Below, in pieces: positions 11,101 through 22,460 of a stretch of 64,000 nucleotides of DNA. The translations under genes were made by a program, and so were the position numbers. The DNA comes from Larimichthys crocea (taxonomy: Eukaryota; Chordata; Actinopteri; Sciaenidae), in NCBI RefSeq assembly GCF_000972845.2, contig NC_040027.1:13383760-13447759 (forward strand), given 5' to 3'. Numbering within the stretch: position 1 is the stretch's first letter; the number at the start of each line of letters is the position of its first letter. The notes below the pieces were generated by a model, which was not told the origin of the DNA, searched no databases, and saw nothing but the letters and a program-made list of their open reading frames with translations.

Positions 11101-14100
11101 GATATGTGGAGTTGCTGGACAAATACTTTGGCAGTGTATGTTTCTGCTGGTTAATCATACAGTATGTTTACCACCTGCTAACCTGCTCATTCATAATGAA
11201 CGTTCTTTCGTTTTTAAACATCAGGTTTGTGAGCTGGACATTATTTTCAACTTTGAGAAGGCTTACTTCATCCTGGATGAATTCCTGCTGGGTGGAGAAG
11301 CTCAGGAGACGTCCAAAAAGAATGTATTGAAGGCCATTGAGCAGGCTGACCTACTGCAGGAGGTAAGGCACCTATTGATATGGAAACAATAATGACTTCA
11401 CCACTGCTTCTACTACATAGTAATCTGCCTCGCTTTCCATTTTAACTAGCCAAGTGGAATAGAAAGAATTAGACGGTTGAAGAGTTACACCAGTACTGCT
11501 AAAGGTTCATTCAGACAGGATCAGGTGCTGCGTTGAATTGCCGCAGTGTTGTGCAGCGGTGTGTCTATTTGTACTGAACGTAACCATGAAACAATCAGGA
11601 AATAACTTTTTATTTCACTGATTAACCGTTTTTCTTGATGCCAGTGCTCACTCACTCTCATTCAGTGTCTATGTCTCTCGACCACTGCTGCTTCTCTCTC
11701 AGATACGAATCAAATTAAACGTCTTTGTGTCACTATTTTGCAGCATAAATTGCAAGTCAGACACAGATTTAGAGGCTGGTGCATGAAATAAATGCCAGAA
11801 CATAACAGGTAGAGTATCAGAGTTTAGTCCATTAGTCCACCTGGATAGTCTCAGTTTCAGAGACATTTCAGGCTGACTGTGATTTGACCGGTATGAGTGT
11901 CCGCCACAGGTCACTCCTAAAAGGACAATCCTGAAACTCAAATGAATGGAAAACATGTTTTTGCCACAGCACCGGATCCTGTCTGAATTCATGGTTTCAG
12001 CAAGTACAGTGCACTGCAGTTTTTTTTCCATTGCACTTTGTCTAAAATGTTTCAGCCGAGCATCAGCAACAACAACAACAACATTTGTACTTTTTTTTTT
12101 ATCTCTGGCGTTTCCATCCTGTATTTTTATTATGTAAATAGTAAATAGATAAAAGGTGGTTCACCTGGTAGAGCCTGCACCTCACGTACAAAGGCTCAGG
12201 TTCAATCCCAGCCTGTGGCCCTTTGCTGCATGTCATGCCCACCTTCCTGTCACTCTTCAGCTGCTACTATCAAATAATGGCTGAAAATAATTTTTAAAAA
12301 ATGCAGTGGCGTATAAAATAGGATGCTGGGATTGCATTTACGGTGTTTGTTTCTTGATCATGTTCTCTCACTGGTCAGTGTTGGACTCCTCTTAAATCCA
12401 GCTTTAGCTGCATGAACACACCGCGACACATGCAGCCTTTTTCACCAAAGCTTTCATTTTATTTCTTGTGATTTCCCTTGTTTCAGTTTCACTGTGTTTT
12501 ATTCTCTTTATTCTGTTTAGTTTGCTTGATGTTGATCTTTATTTCAGCTGACATTTTTCTCTCTTTGCTTGTTTATTCTTCACTATTGTGATTTTCAGAA
12601 TATAGACTTTCAGATGCGTCTGTTTGCAGGTACAGTTTGTAAAAAAGACCCCAATAATCCTCGCTGTAGTGTTAGGTCAGTAGTCTTAGATGTACTGTAG
12701 ATTCATCAGCAGAAACAACACACCAGCAACAGCAACGTTTCATCAGGAACACACCCTAGATAATGAAGCTACTGTTGTGTTTTTTCTGCTTCATATTGAC
12801 TCCAACCCTGACATGAACCCAATCACTAACCAACAAATCTTCATCAGCAGCACTTGAAAAACTAACGACAATCTCCCTGATTTAGTTCAATTATAAGTTA
12901 AATTATTACTTATGTAGCCTAATCAGTTAAAAAAAGTTCTTCCTTTTAGTGACATTTCCACTGATTTGATTATTCACTTTGACATTTCACACATTCTTTA
13001 CAGTCTTTTCAGAGTGAGGCGAGCTCAGGTTGCAATTCCACAAACAAAGCCTCGTTGTCTGCGCTGCTGAGACCACACAAACACTTCTGGCCTGGATTAG
13101 CGTTTCTTATAGAGGGAGTGGCGTAATAACAGCAGCAAAACACACACACACAGTGCCACTGCAATTATGATGCTGAGCAAGAGCGTATTCAGCAGAAACA
13201 CCAACAAACACCACACCCTGAGCACACAAGGGGCTTTAAACCATTAAGATCATCTGTCAAACCAACATAATTCAGACGTCTTAACTACAAGAACTCTTGA
13301 ATATGTTACAGCAGAGCTATGAGGCAGTTTTAATGTTGAAGAGGCATAAAAACATACAATATTTGGCATTACACAGTAGTTTATTATATACTCAATCAGT
13401 TTCAGTGGGCTGATGGGTTTGTTGGATTTGTTTGCTCAACATTTAGTCAGTTAGCGAGCCAAAAGGCCACCGCTAATGAGTTCTGGGAAGAGAAACGAGG
13501 CCACTGCTGACAAACCATTAATATCCAGCGGAGAAATGTGAAGTGAACGACGAGAGAGCGACCGGTATTGGATTTTTTGAAAGGATGATTTTTTTTATAC
13601 ATTCAACACAAACTGTTTTGGCAGAGATTCCTCCTCCTCAACTGTCTAAATAGACTCTTTGTCAAAGTCCTGTAAAAGTGGGATACGTAAAGGTGGAATT
13701 AATGGTGTCCACATTGCTTTGCTACATTGCTGACCTAAAATAATAGAACTGTGGGTCAAATGTACATTAAAATGTATAATTTTGCACATTTATAATGTGT
13801 ACATTGCTGCAGATGCTCTGAGATAAGCCAGTATCACGAATAATCCCAGCCACTGTGTGAATTTAAAGAGAAAAAACAGAAAAGCTGTTTGCTTTATGCG
13901 GTAGTGCATTTCTCTTTTTCCTGCTGCAACACAGACAATATGACATCAAGTTAATATTTCCACAGCAGCTCCAGGGTTATTATTAAGTTATTGCGCCTCC
14001 AGAGAGTTTAATTTAACAGGAACTACATCTCAAAGCCTGTTCGCTTGTTTCCATTTTCATGTTCAAACATAAAAGTATTACTTTGCCATTGTTATTTCTT

Positions 14101-17100
14101 GATCTGCGGTATACCCAGCTTCATTTTTCACCTTATCGATTCAACTTGAGCCGTTCATCATCTTTGTAATATTCCTCCATGTGCAGTGTGCATACGGATG
14201 AGAAGACTTAGAAACTTTACAAACTCAATTGACTTTGAAATTTTACTCACGTTACCAAACTTGGAACACAAAGTAAGTAATGAGCAATAAAGTCGTGAAG
14301 CCAAATCCAAAACCATTAGCTGTGAGGCAGCTGCTGCTCAGCCAAGTCTGTAATCTCTGAGGACAAACTGTGAAGGTGTTTGTGATTTACAGTCAGCAGC
14401 ACCATCAAGTAGCTGTAGAGAACATACTGTGCTGTGATCCTAAAAGGCTTATGGTAAGTTCTTAATGTGTACATTTATAAAGTGCCAAACCTACTTTACA
14501 CCATGACATCAACATCAAAACTGACTCCCTATCTCTTGGTCGTACCAAGTTAGAGAGAAACTTAGGAGACATGATCGTTGACCAACTAACCTTCTCTGAT
14601 TACGTTGCCTCGGTTGCCTCAAAAGTCAGGCCTTACCTGACTCAACATGCTACCCAACTCCTGATACAGGCTGCGGTCATGTCGCGACTCGATTACTGTA
14701 ACGCCCTCCTGATGGGCCTCCCAGCCTGCACAGTAAAACCCTTTCAGATGATCCAGAACACGCCAATGTGCCTGGTCTTCAATCAACTCAAAAGGTCACA
14801 TTACTCTACTGCTCATCGAGCTCCACTGGCTACCTGTAACAGCCCACATTAAATTTAAATCACTAATGCTGACTACAAAATAGTCCCAGCTATATGTTAC
14901 CTCCTGACCAATGAATGACACCTGGTTCTGCCACCCGTACGCTCAGGGCAATCTAAACGTTCCTCGTCTGTTGTTCCCCGTTCATGTAACGTCCTACCAG
15001 TTCCTACCAGATCAGGGCGTCCCTCTCTACCTTCAAAAACCTCCTGAAGACCTCCAGCTCTTCAGAGAGGACCTCCTCTTCAACACTACCAACAACCGGA
15101 CATGACAAATCTATCCCCCTCTACAACTGTCACTTGTAGTACTTGTTGCACTGTACCTTGATTGTTTCCCCTTTTTGTAAGTCCCTTTGGATAAACCTCG
15201 AGTGTCCATCAGTGTTTACCCAGAGAGAGTAAGAGGTCTCTGACTGGCTCACTTCTGTATTTGTAGAGCCAGAGTGAAGACTGGGGAAGTTTGCCAAATG
15301 AGGAGATCTTGTAATGGGCCTAGAGTCCATCCATGCCTCCATCCAGGCAATTGGTAACTAGAAGACTGATGCAGTCGGTCAGTCAGCATGGGTTTACAGT
15401 TCTGTGTGCTGTGGACTTCGACCTGCATGTTCTTCTGTCAGTATGAAAAATACATGAAACTACGTAAGGGTCATAACAGGCATGAACTCAAACTTGACTG
15501 TTTAGAACATGTCTGAATACACTTACTTTCACTAACAGGCAGTGTAGTCCAACACTTGCAATTTGGCTCAAACAGTTTAAATGTGGATATTTTTCTACAT
15601 TTTTCAGATTTGTGTGAATTTTATTCTTCGTTCAAAATCATTTCAAATTTAGATTGTAACCATTTTAAATGACAAGTGAGAGAGCTTTGCTGCCTGTGTG
15701 AAGACTAGCCTGTTTTTACTAACAGCACTGAATGAAAATGCTCCGATTAATGGTTCTCTGTGTTGATTGAAAAGGATTTATGAACACATTACAGCAGTAA
15801 TTTACATTTACTAATTCATTCTGCAGGTTGTACCTGGTGTTATTTGGCCCAAAATGACCATTTCACACAACTTCATCTTCTAATGAATATACATTTAAGG
15901 ATAGGTGTTGTGATATTCTACATTTTTCTCCACAAGTCCCATGAAAATACCTAAACTATCAATGAATAAAGCTGTCTCTCCGTACTCTCCCATTTGTGGT
16001 CTGTCCTCCACACGACTTCAAACTTCTCCAGGAGTGTTTCAGAAGTGTTTTGCTTGCCAGACCTTGTTAACTTGCTCAGATTTTCAGGTCATTTTTCTGG
16101 TTTATGTGCTTCTAAATGTATAAATATACATCGTAGTTCAAATGTTTCCGTTTTGGCTGTTTTTGAAGTTTGCACAAGGTGTTTTATTTTGAAAATCAAC
16201 CAGATTTCTACTGCTCTGTGCAGTTTGAAGCGAACAGACGCATATTCGTCATTTGCTGTTAGCCTCTAGTCTGTTGCACTCAATTTCAGCCTCATTTCTT
16301 TTTACTGAAGATGTAAATCTTTAAAAACAGATCACAAATATGTAGTTTAATATTTAAAAAAGGCTCAGGAAATTCCTAAAACAGCTGGTCGCTGTATATT
16401 TTAGCACACATTACTCAAACAAGACAATATAATGCATTCATTGAGGACTACTTTAAATGGCAGAATAACACATTTGGTGCGTTAGCGACGTATGTGGGAT
16501 CGACTTAAAATAAACTTCATTGAGTCTCCCAGCGCAACAGAGTGGTGTTTTTGGACAACAATGGAGCTTTGTTGCACGGAGGAAAAAGATATATCAGGCT
16601 TTGGCTACGCAGACAATGCTTACTTAGTTTAAACCGTTTGTGTTGGCTTTGGTGTTTTCATGGGATTAATTGACAAAAATAAAACCTAAAGAATATCACC
16701 AGGCAGAAACATTATCTGTGGATGATAATAATCATTTTCTAATCAGGAGATCATCTGAACATCTGAACATAAGGGCATATGACTTGGTGAAAATACCGTG
16801 GGTTGGGTCGGGGGCATGTTTGTAATAAGTGCCTCTGGCTTGAAGGCATTAGTAAGTGCATAGTGCAGTAATTACACAGAAGACATACCACAGGGGATTT
16901 GGTTGAAGTTATTTTAATAAGCCTTTAATGAAACATTTCTCAGGAGCTGGCCATTACTTTGGTGCCAGCAAGCAGATCTTCTTTTAGAATAATGATGCCT
17001 CAGAAGACCTCCTGCTCGGCTCAGCCCTGCATGTGAGACATCAGAGATAAATTGAGCAGAGACGTCCCCATGAAGAGGCCATTGTTCTTGTGTTGGTGCA

Positions 17101-18518
17101 CAGTTAACCTCCTCCACCTCCTCCTGCTCCTCCTCCTCCTCCTCATTGCTGAACACATACTATAGATGTGTAGATGTTGTAGGTTTCAGAGAGATCTTAA
17201 GTTGATCAGTGGTGCTTCGTTCTGTTTATTTCTGTCATTTTAAAACTGTTTGCCTCACAGGTGTGATGGTCCCAAATATGGTCTCTGAGTCCTCTGGTCT
17301 TTTCCAGAATTAGGCCGTCCGAGAGGTGATTACTCTGTGTCTGTGGATTTGGGCCATCCGTACCGTTAGAGCCCTAACTAGTCTCAGTCTTCTAACCTTA
17401 TATATCAGTCTGTCTGTAGCTCAGTCTCTGCGGGGTAAGACAGTTTTCCTGGTCTCGTGTCACTAGTTAGTCCCTCCACAGCAGACAAACAAAGTCTGTC
17501 GTTGTCTGTTTGTCTTTGTTACCCATTTATGTGTCATTTCATCGACACTGTCCACTACCAGATGTTTATATGTTTGTTTTTTGTACAGGTAGTTGACACT
17601 ATGACCTTATCTGTTACTATATGTAAGCTAAGCTCATTGTTTGTGTCATATTCAAACTGAAGAGAGACATTAAAACCAGTTTGTTTGACTTTGGCTAATA
17701 GTTTGACATTTTGGGAGTTCTGCTTATTTTCTTTCTTGCTGAGAGTTGAGATGAGAAGAATCTTTGAATGCCAAATATGAAGCTACAATCGGGTCAAGCT
17801 CAACATACAGACTGGGGACCACTTTAGGTTTAGCAGAGCGTTCCAGCTCCCCCTCTCCCCAGCAATGCATCCCAGCTCGTCCTATGTAGTCCCTCCAGCA
17901 GGTTCTCATCCCAGTTGGACATAACCAGAACACCCCCAAAGGATCAGATGCCCAAACCACCTCAGCTGGCTCCTTTTGACACAAAGGAGCAGCGGTTCTA
18001 CTCCCTGTCCGCCCGGTGGACGAAGCTCATTTCGGCCGCTTGTATCCGCGATCTCATTCTTTCGGTCACTGCCCTTCGCTGCACTAACCCGCCGGTCCAT
18101 CTCACGCTCCATTTTCCCATCACTCGTGAACAAGACCCCAAGACGCTTGAATACTTTTTATGTTTTTGTTAATAAACTAGATTCAAAATCTTAGAGAGAT
18201 TTTAATCTTTCATTTTTTCAACAAAGCCAGGTTAAACTAAGCTAACTTATACCTGGCACTAGCGTCATATTTCTCATACAGATCAGAATATTACTCATCT
18301 TCTCTCACTAGCAAGAAAGTGAATAAGTCTATGTGAACTGTTCCTTTAATAGATAAAGGTGTAACAATTTGTCTTCCAGCCTGCTGCACTGTCTCCTGCA
18401 TGTCGTGTGAATGTCTGTTTCGACTCAGTGTTGCCTTGTTTTCTAAGCAGTGTGCGTTTCTCTCCCCTTCAGCCCCGTCATGAGTACTTTAATGTGCCTG
18501 TGTACTGAATGGCTGCCA

Positions 18519-18550
<32 letters not shown>

Positions 18551-21500
18551 ATCCACCCTGCATGCTGAGCTCCTCAGTGCCTGGCACCTTTCTTTCTGCC
18601 CTCTGAGCACCTGTCATTGTCATTGGTTTGGAGGTGTAACAATGTCCTCAGCTCACTGTTCAATACATGACAGTCATGAAACGATGTCACAAATTCAACT
18701 ACGATAAATGATGAAAGCTTGGGCTGGATTAGATCATTCCTCTTATAATCATCAATATGTTTATTGGTGATATATAATTAATGGTGAAATATTGTTACAT
18801 GCCTGTCATCTGTCCACTTATTATTGGTTTCATTGCACCAGTTGAACACCTCTTATTATCACTGTAGAAAATCATCATGTGCCATCATGACGCAAAAATA
18901 TGATGTGTGACAGAAAATGTTTCTATGCTTTATTCTTTATTTAGATCCCTAAAGTAAGTCCACACAAAAATAACAACAATTTAAAATCACACAGTATCAT
19001 TTAAGACAAGAAACTGTAATATGATCAGATATAAAGAAGTGAAATGACTCTACACATGAAACAGTGACCTTTATATAGACCCAAACCATGACAAAAGTTA
19101 TCTCATGACCATACAGAGCAGGTCTAGACTGTACTCTTTATAATATTATCTATAGAGACCCAACAATTACCACCATGAGTAAGCACTTTGTGACCGTGGC
19201 AAAGAAAAGGTTCCTTTAAGAGGCAGAATTAGAGAGTAGATCAGTCAGTCATCAAAAAATAAAAATAAATACCAATAATTTGAAACAGCAGGAACAAAAA
19301 AAACATCAATTGAAATTAATTATTTTTTCTTTTAGTGACTTTTTAAAATCTTTGATCTGCTTGATGTTGGTACTGACCTCAAGCTTCACTTACTAGAGGT
19401 TTTCTGAACTTTCTACCACTCGGCCTTCAACCTTCCAGAGAAGTGACGTGCATATTAAAGTGGACGTTGTGTTGAATTATTCTAATTAAATTTTTTTCTT
19501 TTACTTCAGAAGCTGATAAATCTTTTTCACAGCAGTCATTTTTAATTAAGGCTCCGTTCCATTCAGGTCAAACAGAGTCAGGGTGCTGCTGTGGTGCATG
19601 TTGGCTCACTGGAACGTCTCTGCTGCAGTAAATGGAACTGAACCTTAATTAGTATCATTGGAAACAGCTGAGACTGTTTCATGTGAAAATAGCTGCTGTG
19701 AAAAAGGTCAGTACACTGTTAGTTGAAGGTGACACCTGATCGAGACACGTTACACTGTGAGCTGTGAAACTGAAGTTCCATAGTACAAATCATATCGAAA
19801 TGATTCTTCACAAAAACTCCAACATCTTTCTTTCTGTTCATTTGTGCCATCACCACTCAGACTATGAGGGGAGAGTCTGCCCCCTGTGGTGCACAAACTG
19901 TGTTTACGTACACGGTAAACCTTCAAGGCACGAGTACTAAATGTAAACACACTCAATTAAAGTCACGTCATTATCATGTCCAAGAGGTGTTCATCAGTTT
20001 TATTGAAATATTTCATTTTTTCTTTGGCTTGTTTTTGTGACTGAATTCACATCACGTCAGCCGTGAGGTGGGAGGTTGTGGATGCGTTACCTGTTTGTTT
20101 ATCACGTCTCTTGTGGATTTGTCGGTCACAGTTTGTGTTCGTTTTTTTTTGTATTTTTACTTTAAATTGTGTATTTCTGTGATTTCTAGGAGTTGTTATA
20201 ATAATTAAAATCAGAACAAACACACTAGAATAGATTTTCAACATTCAACATGTTATTTTTAAATCTTTAAAGTTATTAATAGATTTGGTTATTCATATTT
20301 AAACAAATAGCACAAAAAAAACTCTCTCAAGGTAAGTGTTTAAGTGTCAGAGGGATTCACGCTAAAGAAGTATTTGTTTTTGCACTGATTAACTTTTAAT
20401 GTTACACTGATAATAGACTTTTAAACACGTAATTAAACAATAATTAGCCTTACCAAGTCTGTATGTGTTATAAATGCACACTGATTAAGCACTTAATGTT
20501 TTATATGATCTGTCATTGTTCACCTGTATCCTACTAAGATAGATTGAATAAATACATATTTTATCAATGTATATAATAGATATGATGAATAAATAAATTG
20601 TTTATGATTCTTTGTCACTTAAGCACACTGGTGTCTTTCTTTAATTTCACTGTTTTTATGGTATTTTTCCATCCACGTGGCATCCCTAAAATTTTATTTT
20701 TTACTGCAAATCTAAAACAAACCCGATAACCGAACAGCGTTAAGCTCCATTTGCTTTGCAGATGACGACGTTTAGTCGACATAATAGGTGACGAGGGATT
20801 CCAGAAAAATCAACCCCAAGACTGAAAAATGTATAATTGGTGAAAGTTTTCAAGTTTCATGTTGAAGATGAAATGAAACTTTCACTCTGTGTATGAGTGA
20901 GTTGTTTTTTCTCCTCTGACATAAAGCAAGATTTCTGTCTCACTGCTCTGATCAAACTCCTCTCTTTACTTTGTGCTGAACGCTGTCGTAGGACGCCAAA
21001 GTAAGTGCTTCTCTTTCTTTCTACCACAAACTACGAGCTCTGATGTTTTCCTGCATAATGTTTCACAAATCATTTATGATTTGTGACACATCAGGTACAA
21101 AGAAGCAACATATATGAAATAACTGGTTGAAGTCTGGAGCTGAAAACTGTTTTCACTGCAGACACTGTGACATTAATGATGGCTGCATTCCATTTGGCTG
21201 ACCCAGTTCCAGGGCCCTGTTATAATGCATGCTTACGCACCGACAATGGCTTACATGGACTTAATGGCATTGAGCCATCATTAATGTGCTTTTTCTATTT
21301 TCTACGTCAGCTTGTGAAGACATGCATGTCTTTCACCTCATCTTTGTGTTCACACATATAAATATTTTAAATACTGATTAATACAGACAGCTTTAAAGGT
21401 CCAGTGTGAGGGTTAAGCGGTATGTAGCGGTTTGCAGCCTCTTGTTTAATCACGCCTTCTTTGCGTTTTTAGTTTGTCCATTACGGGCTGCTGTAGACAC

Positions 21501-22460
21501 ATGGTGGTTCAACATGTGGTGTCTGTAAATATAAAAGTCTCATTCTAAGGTAACATAATGAAAAATGATTACACACTAATGAAAACATAGCAATGAATAT
21601 TATATTTGATTTCTGTCACACAAAAAAATCTTACACATCGGACCTTTAACAACTAGTTTCAGTATGCTCAAATGTTACTGTAGAATTTGTAGTTTCCTCG
21701 TGACGAACCACCTCTGTCACTTCACATGTATTAATTGAGTTCATTTGAATATAAAATAAGTTCATTAATGCAGCTTTAAAGGCATCGTGGAGTTTCTGGT
21801 CGTAGAGGCATTGAGTGTTGTTTTTATACTGCACTTTGTTTTTATCATGCACATACATGAGCACTCAGGTTAAACTATTTTAAAAAAAAATCTGCTTTGC
21901 AAATGTTTTATGAAGCAGAAAATGCACTCGACTTGACGCATTTGTTTGGATGCATCCAATCAAGGATACACACGGTGCATTAGGATGAGAAACAAACTTT
22001 TATTTGTTTACAAAAAACTCCACAGGTGACCTTTAACTTAATCAAAAATATTTATTAATGCACCTTGAAATTTGAGGGCAATGTGTAAGATAATTGGCAA
22101 ATATTAATGTTGGATTTGGACGGTGAACAGAGGTGTTTATTTATGTTGATTAAATGTTTCATTATAATATAAAAACACTGATTTATGCAACTTTAACAAC
22201 TAATTACAGAATTAAACGACCAAATAATGATTCAGAATTTAGAGGGTGAGCTATAAGACTGTTTGTTGTTTTAAATGTGGCCTCACAGTCTAAGTGTGTG
22301 TGTGCACATTTAAGTAACGCTGTAATCATTGTGTGGAGTGTGTGTGTGTGTGTGTGTTTGTGTCATTTACTGAGTGCTTCACTGGAGCTGTGCTTCCTCT
22401 CTCCCTCCACAGGATGCAGAGACTCCACGCAGCGTACTGGAGGAAATTGGACTGACATAA
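8126..22460 (+). CDS. ap1s2: AP-1 complex sigma-2 subunit (clathrin adaptor), spliced
   Basis: Small subunit of the heterotetrameric AP-1 adaptor, which sorts cargo into clathrin vesicles at the trans-Golgi network and endosomes. Core coding exons: 8126-8304, 11027-11135, 11225-11362 and 22413-22460, giving 157 aa, the length I recall for human AP1S2. The start [19 protein letters not shown] at the first base of the exon separates AP1S2 from AP1S1. The protein is one longin-like sigma-adaptin domain ([35 protein letters not shown]) and ends [15 protein letters not shown]. Exon 4 ends in phase 0 after LLQE. Three different 3' exons can be joined there: the one counted here, a 9-nt microexon (20992-21000), and an 11-codon terminal exon (18473-18508). 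All three change only the extreme C-terminus. Confidence 0.96.
8305..11026 (+). other. ap1s2 intron 2
   Basis: About 2.7 kb of intron. It holds a reverse-oriented copy of the window's most repeated element (about 9590-9990). The rest shows no exon, RNA gene or recognisable repeat. Confidence 0.65.
9590..9990 (-). repeat. Interspersed repeat family P, copy 1 (reverse)
   Basis: Reverse complement of the element seen at 38340, 41600, 47570 and 61150. It carries the block complementary to ACCCTCAGTACAGTTGTCAT and ends near GTGGAAGAGGCAGGACC. It lacks about 45 bp of the central block (GTACCAGGCTGTAAACATG), so it is internally deleted. No protein coding; probably a non-autonomous transposon or SINE-like element. 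Confidence 0.7.
12152..12302 (+). mobile_element. tRNA-derived SINE
   Basis: Has an RNA polymerase III A box (GGTGGTTCACCTGGTAGAGC, 12155-12174) and B box (GGTTCAATCCC, 12199-12209). A body follows with GGCCCTTTGCTGCATGTCAT, and an AT-rich end. The layout is that of a fish tRNA-like SINE. A related copy lies in reverse at 34853-34957. Confidence 0.8.
14520..15110 (+). mobile_element. LINE fragment: end of an L2/CR1-type reverse transcriptase
   Basis: Frames here read [14 protein letters not shown], then IQNT and ELHWLPV-like segments, the typical C-terminal part of L2/CR1-clade reverse transcriptase. Frameshifts and stops split it: the frame from 14571 stops at 14852, and later parts such as [10 protein letters not shown] sit in other frames. 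A dead, 5'-truncated copy within ap1s2 intron 4. Confidence 0.75.
17790..18150 (-). mobile_element. LINE 3' coding fragment, internally deleted
   Basis: On the minus strand the frames read [18 protein letters not shown], then [20 protein letters not shown], then [10 protein letters not shown]. These motifs come from a common fish non-LTR retrotransposon. In full copies a longer stretch separates the first two, so this copy has lost internal sequence. Stops and frameshifts make it dead. Confidence 0.7.
18473..18508 (+). CDS. ap1s2: Candidate alternative terminal exon of ap1s2
   Basis: A pyrimidine-rich tract ending CTCCCCTTCAG precedes CCCCGTCAT. Joined in phase 0 to exon 4 (ending LLQE) it reads [11 protein letters not shown] and then TGA. 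This replaces the [15 protein letters not shown] tail and gives a 153-aa isoform. The acceptor is strong and the short reading frame has protein-like composition. I have a recollection that a similar C-terminus exists among vertebrate sigma-1 adaptin isoforms, but could not verify it. A CTG/GCT triplet run follows in what would be the 3'UTR. Confidence 0.65.
   Translation, partial: PRHEYFNVPVY
18519..18550 (+). repeat. (GCT)n microsatellite
   Basis: About ten GCT triplets in a row, 10-15 bases after the stop codon of the candidate alternative ap1s2 exon, so it would lie in that transcript's 3'UTR. Confidence 0.85.
18551..20991 (+). other. ap1s2 intron 4, second part
   Basis: AT-rich sequence between the alternative terminal exon and the microexon. 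No repeat family or gene was recognised. If the alternative exon is used, its 3'UTR and poly(A) site are here; AATAAA occurs near 20547 and 20590. Confidence 0.5.
20992..21000 (+). CDS. ap1s2: 9-nt microexon of ap1s2 (Asp-Ala-Lys)
   Basis: GACGCCAAA lies between an AG acceptor (20990-20991) and a consensus donor GTAAGT (21001-21006). Exon 4 and the last exon are both in phase 0 at this junction, so inclusion adds exactly [18 protein letters not shown] instead of [13 protein letters not shown] recall mammalian AP1S2 isoforms with a DAK insertion at this point, which supports it. Confidence 0.72.
21170..21287. repeat. 15-bp perfect inverted repeat with 88-bp spacer
   Basis: ACATTAATGATGGCT (21170-21184) and its exact reverse complement AGCCATCATTAATGT (21273-21287) lie 170-290 bp downstream of the ap1s2 microexon. 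Both arms contain ATTA homeodomain cores. It does not look like the transposon ends elsewhere in the window. Confidence 0.8.
21393..21649 (+). mobile_element. Short inverted-repeat element (MITE), TTAAAGGTCCAGTGTG ends, copy 1
   Basis: Starts TTTAAAGGTCCAGTGTG and ends CACATCGGACCTTTAA, a terminal inverted repeat of about 16 bp. The interior matches the element at 24022-24267 (TCATTCTAAGGTAACA, TGATTACACACTAATGAAAA). The ends include TTAA, compatible with a TTAA target site. Non-coding. Confidence 0.8.
22337..22357 (+). repeat. (GT)n microsatellite
   Basis: About ten GT dinucleotides, some 55 bp before the last ap1s2 exon, upstream of its polypyrimidine tract. Confidence 0.9.

Larger units (their letters stand above)
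11363..18472 (+). other. ap1s2 intron 4, first part
   Basis: Long intron after exon 4, rich in transposon fossils: a tRNA-derived SINE (about 12152-12302), a LINE RT fragment (about 14520-15110) and a reverse LINE fragment (about 17790-18150). A short segment at 15995-16060 resembles 9550-9595. No other coding signal. Confidence 0.65.

Noticed and set aside
12155..12209. A functional tRNA gene
   Set aside because: A and B boxes are present, but there is no cloverleaf with a 7-bp acceptor stem, and the downstream body is that of a SINE.
14571..14852. An intact reverse-transcriptase gene
   Set aside because: Only the C-terminal part remains and it is broken by stops and frameshifts.
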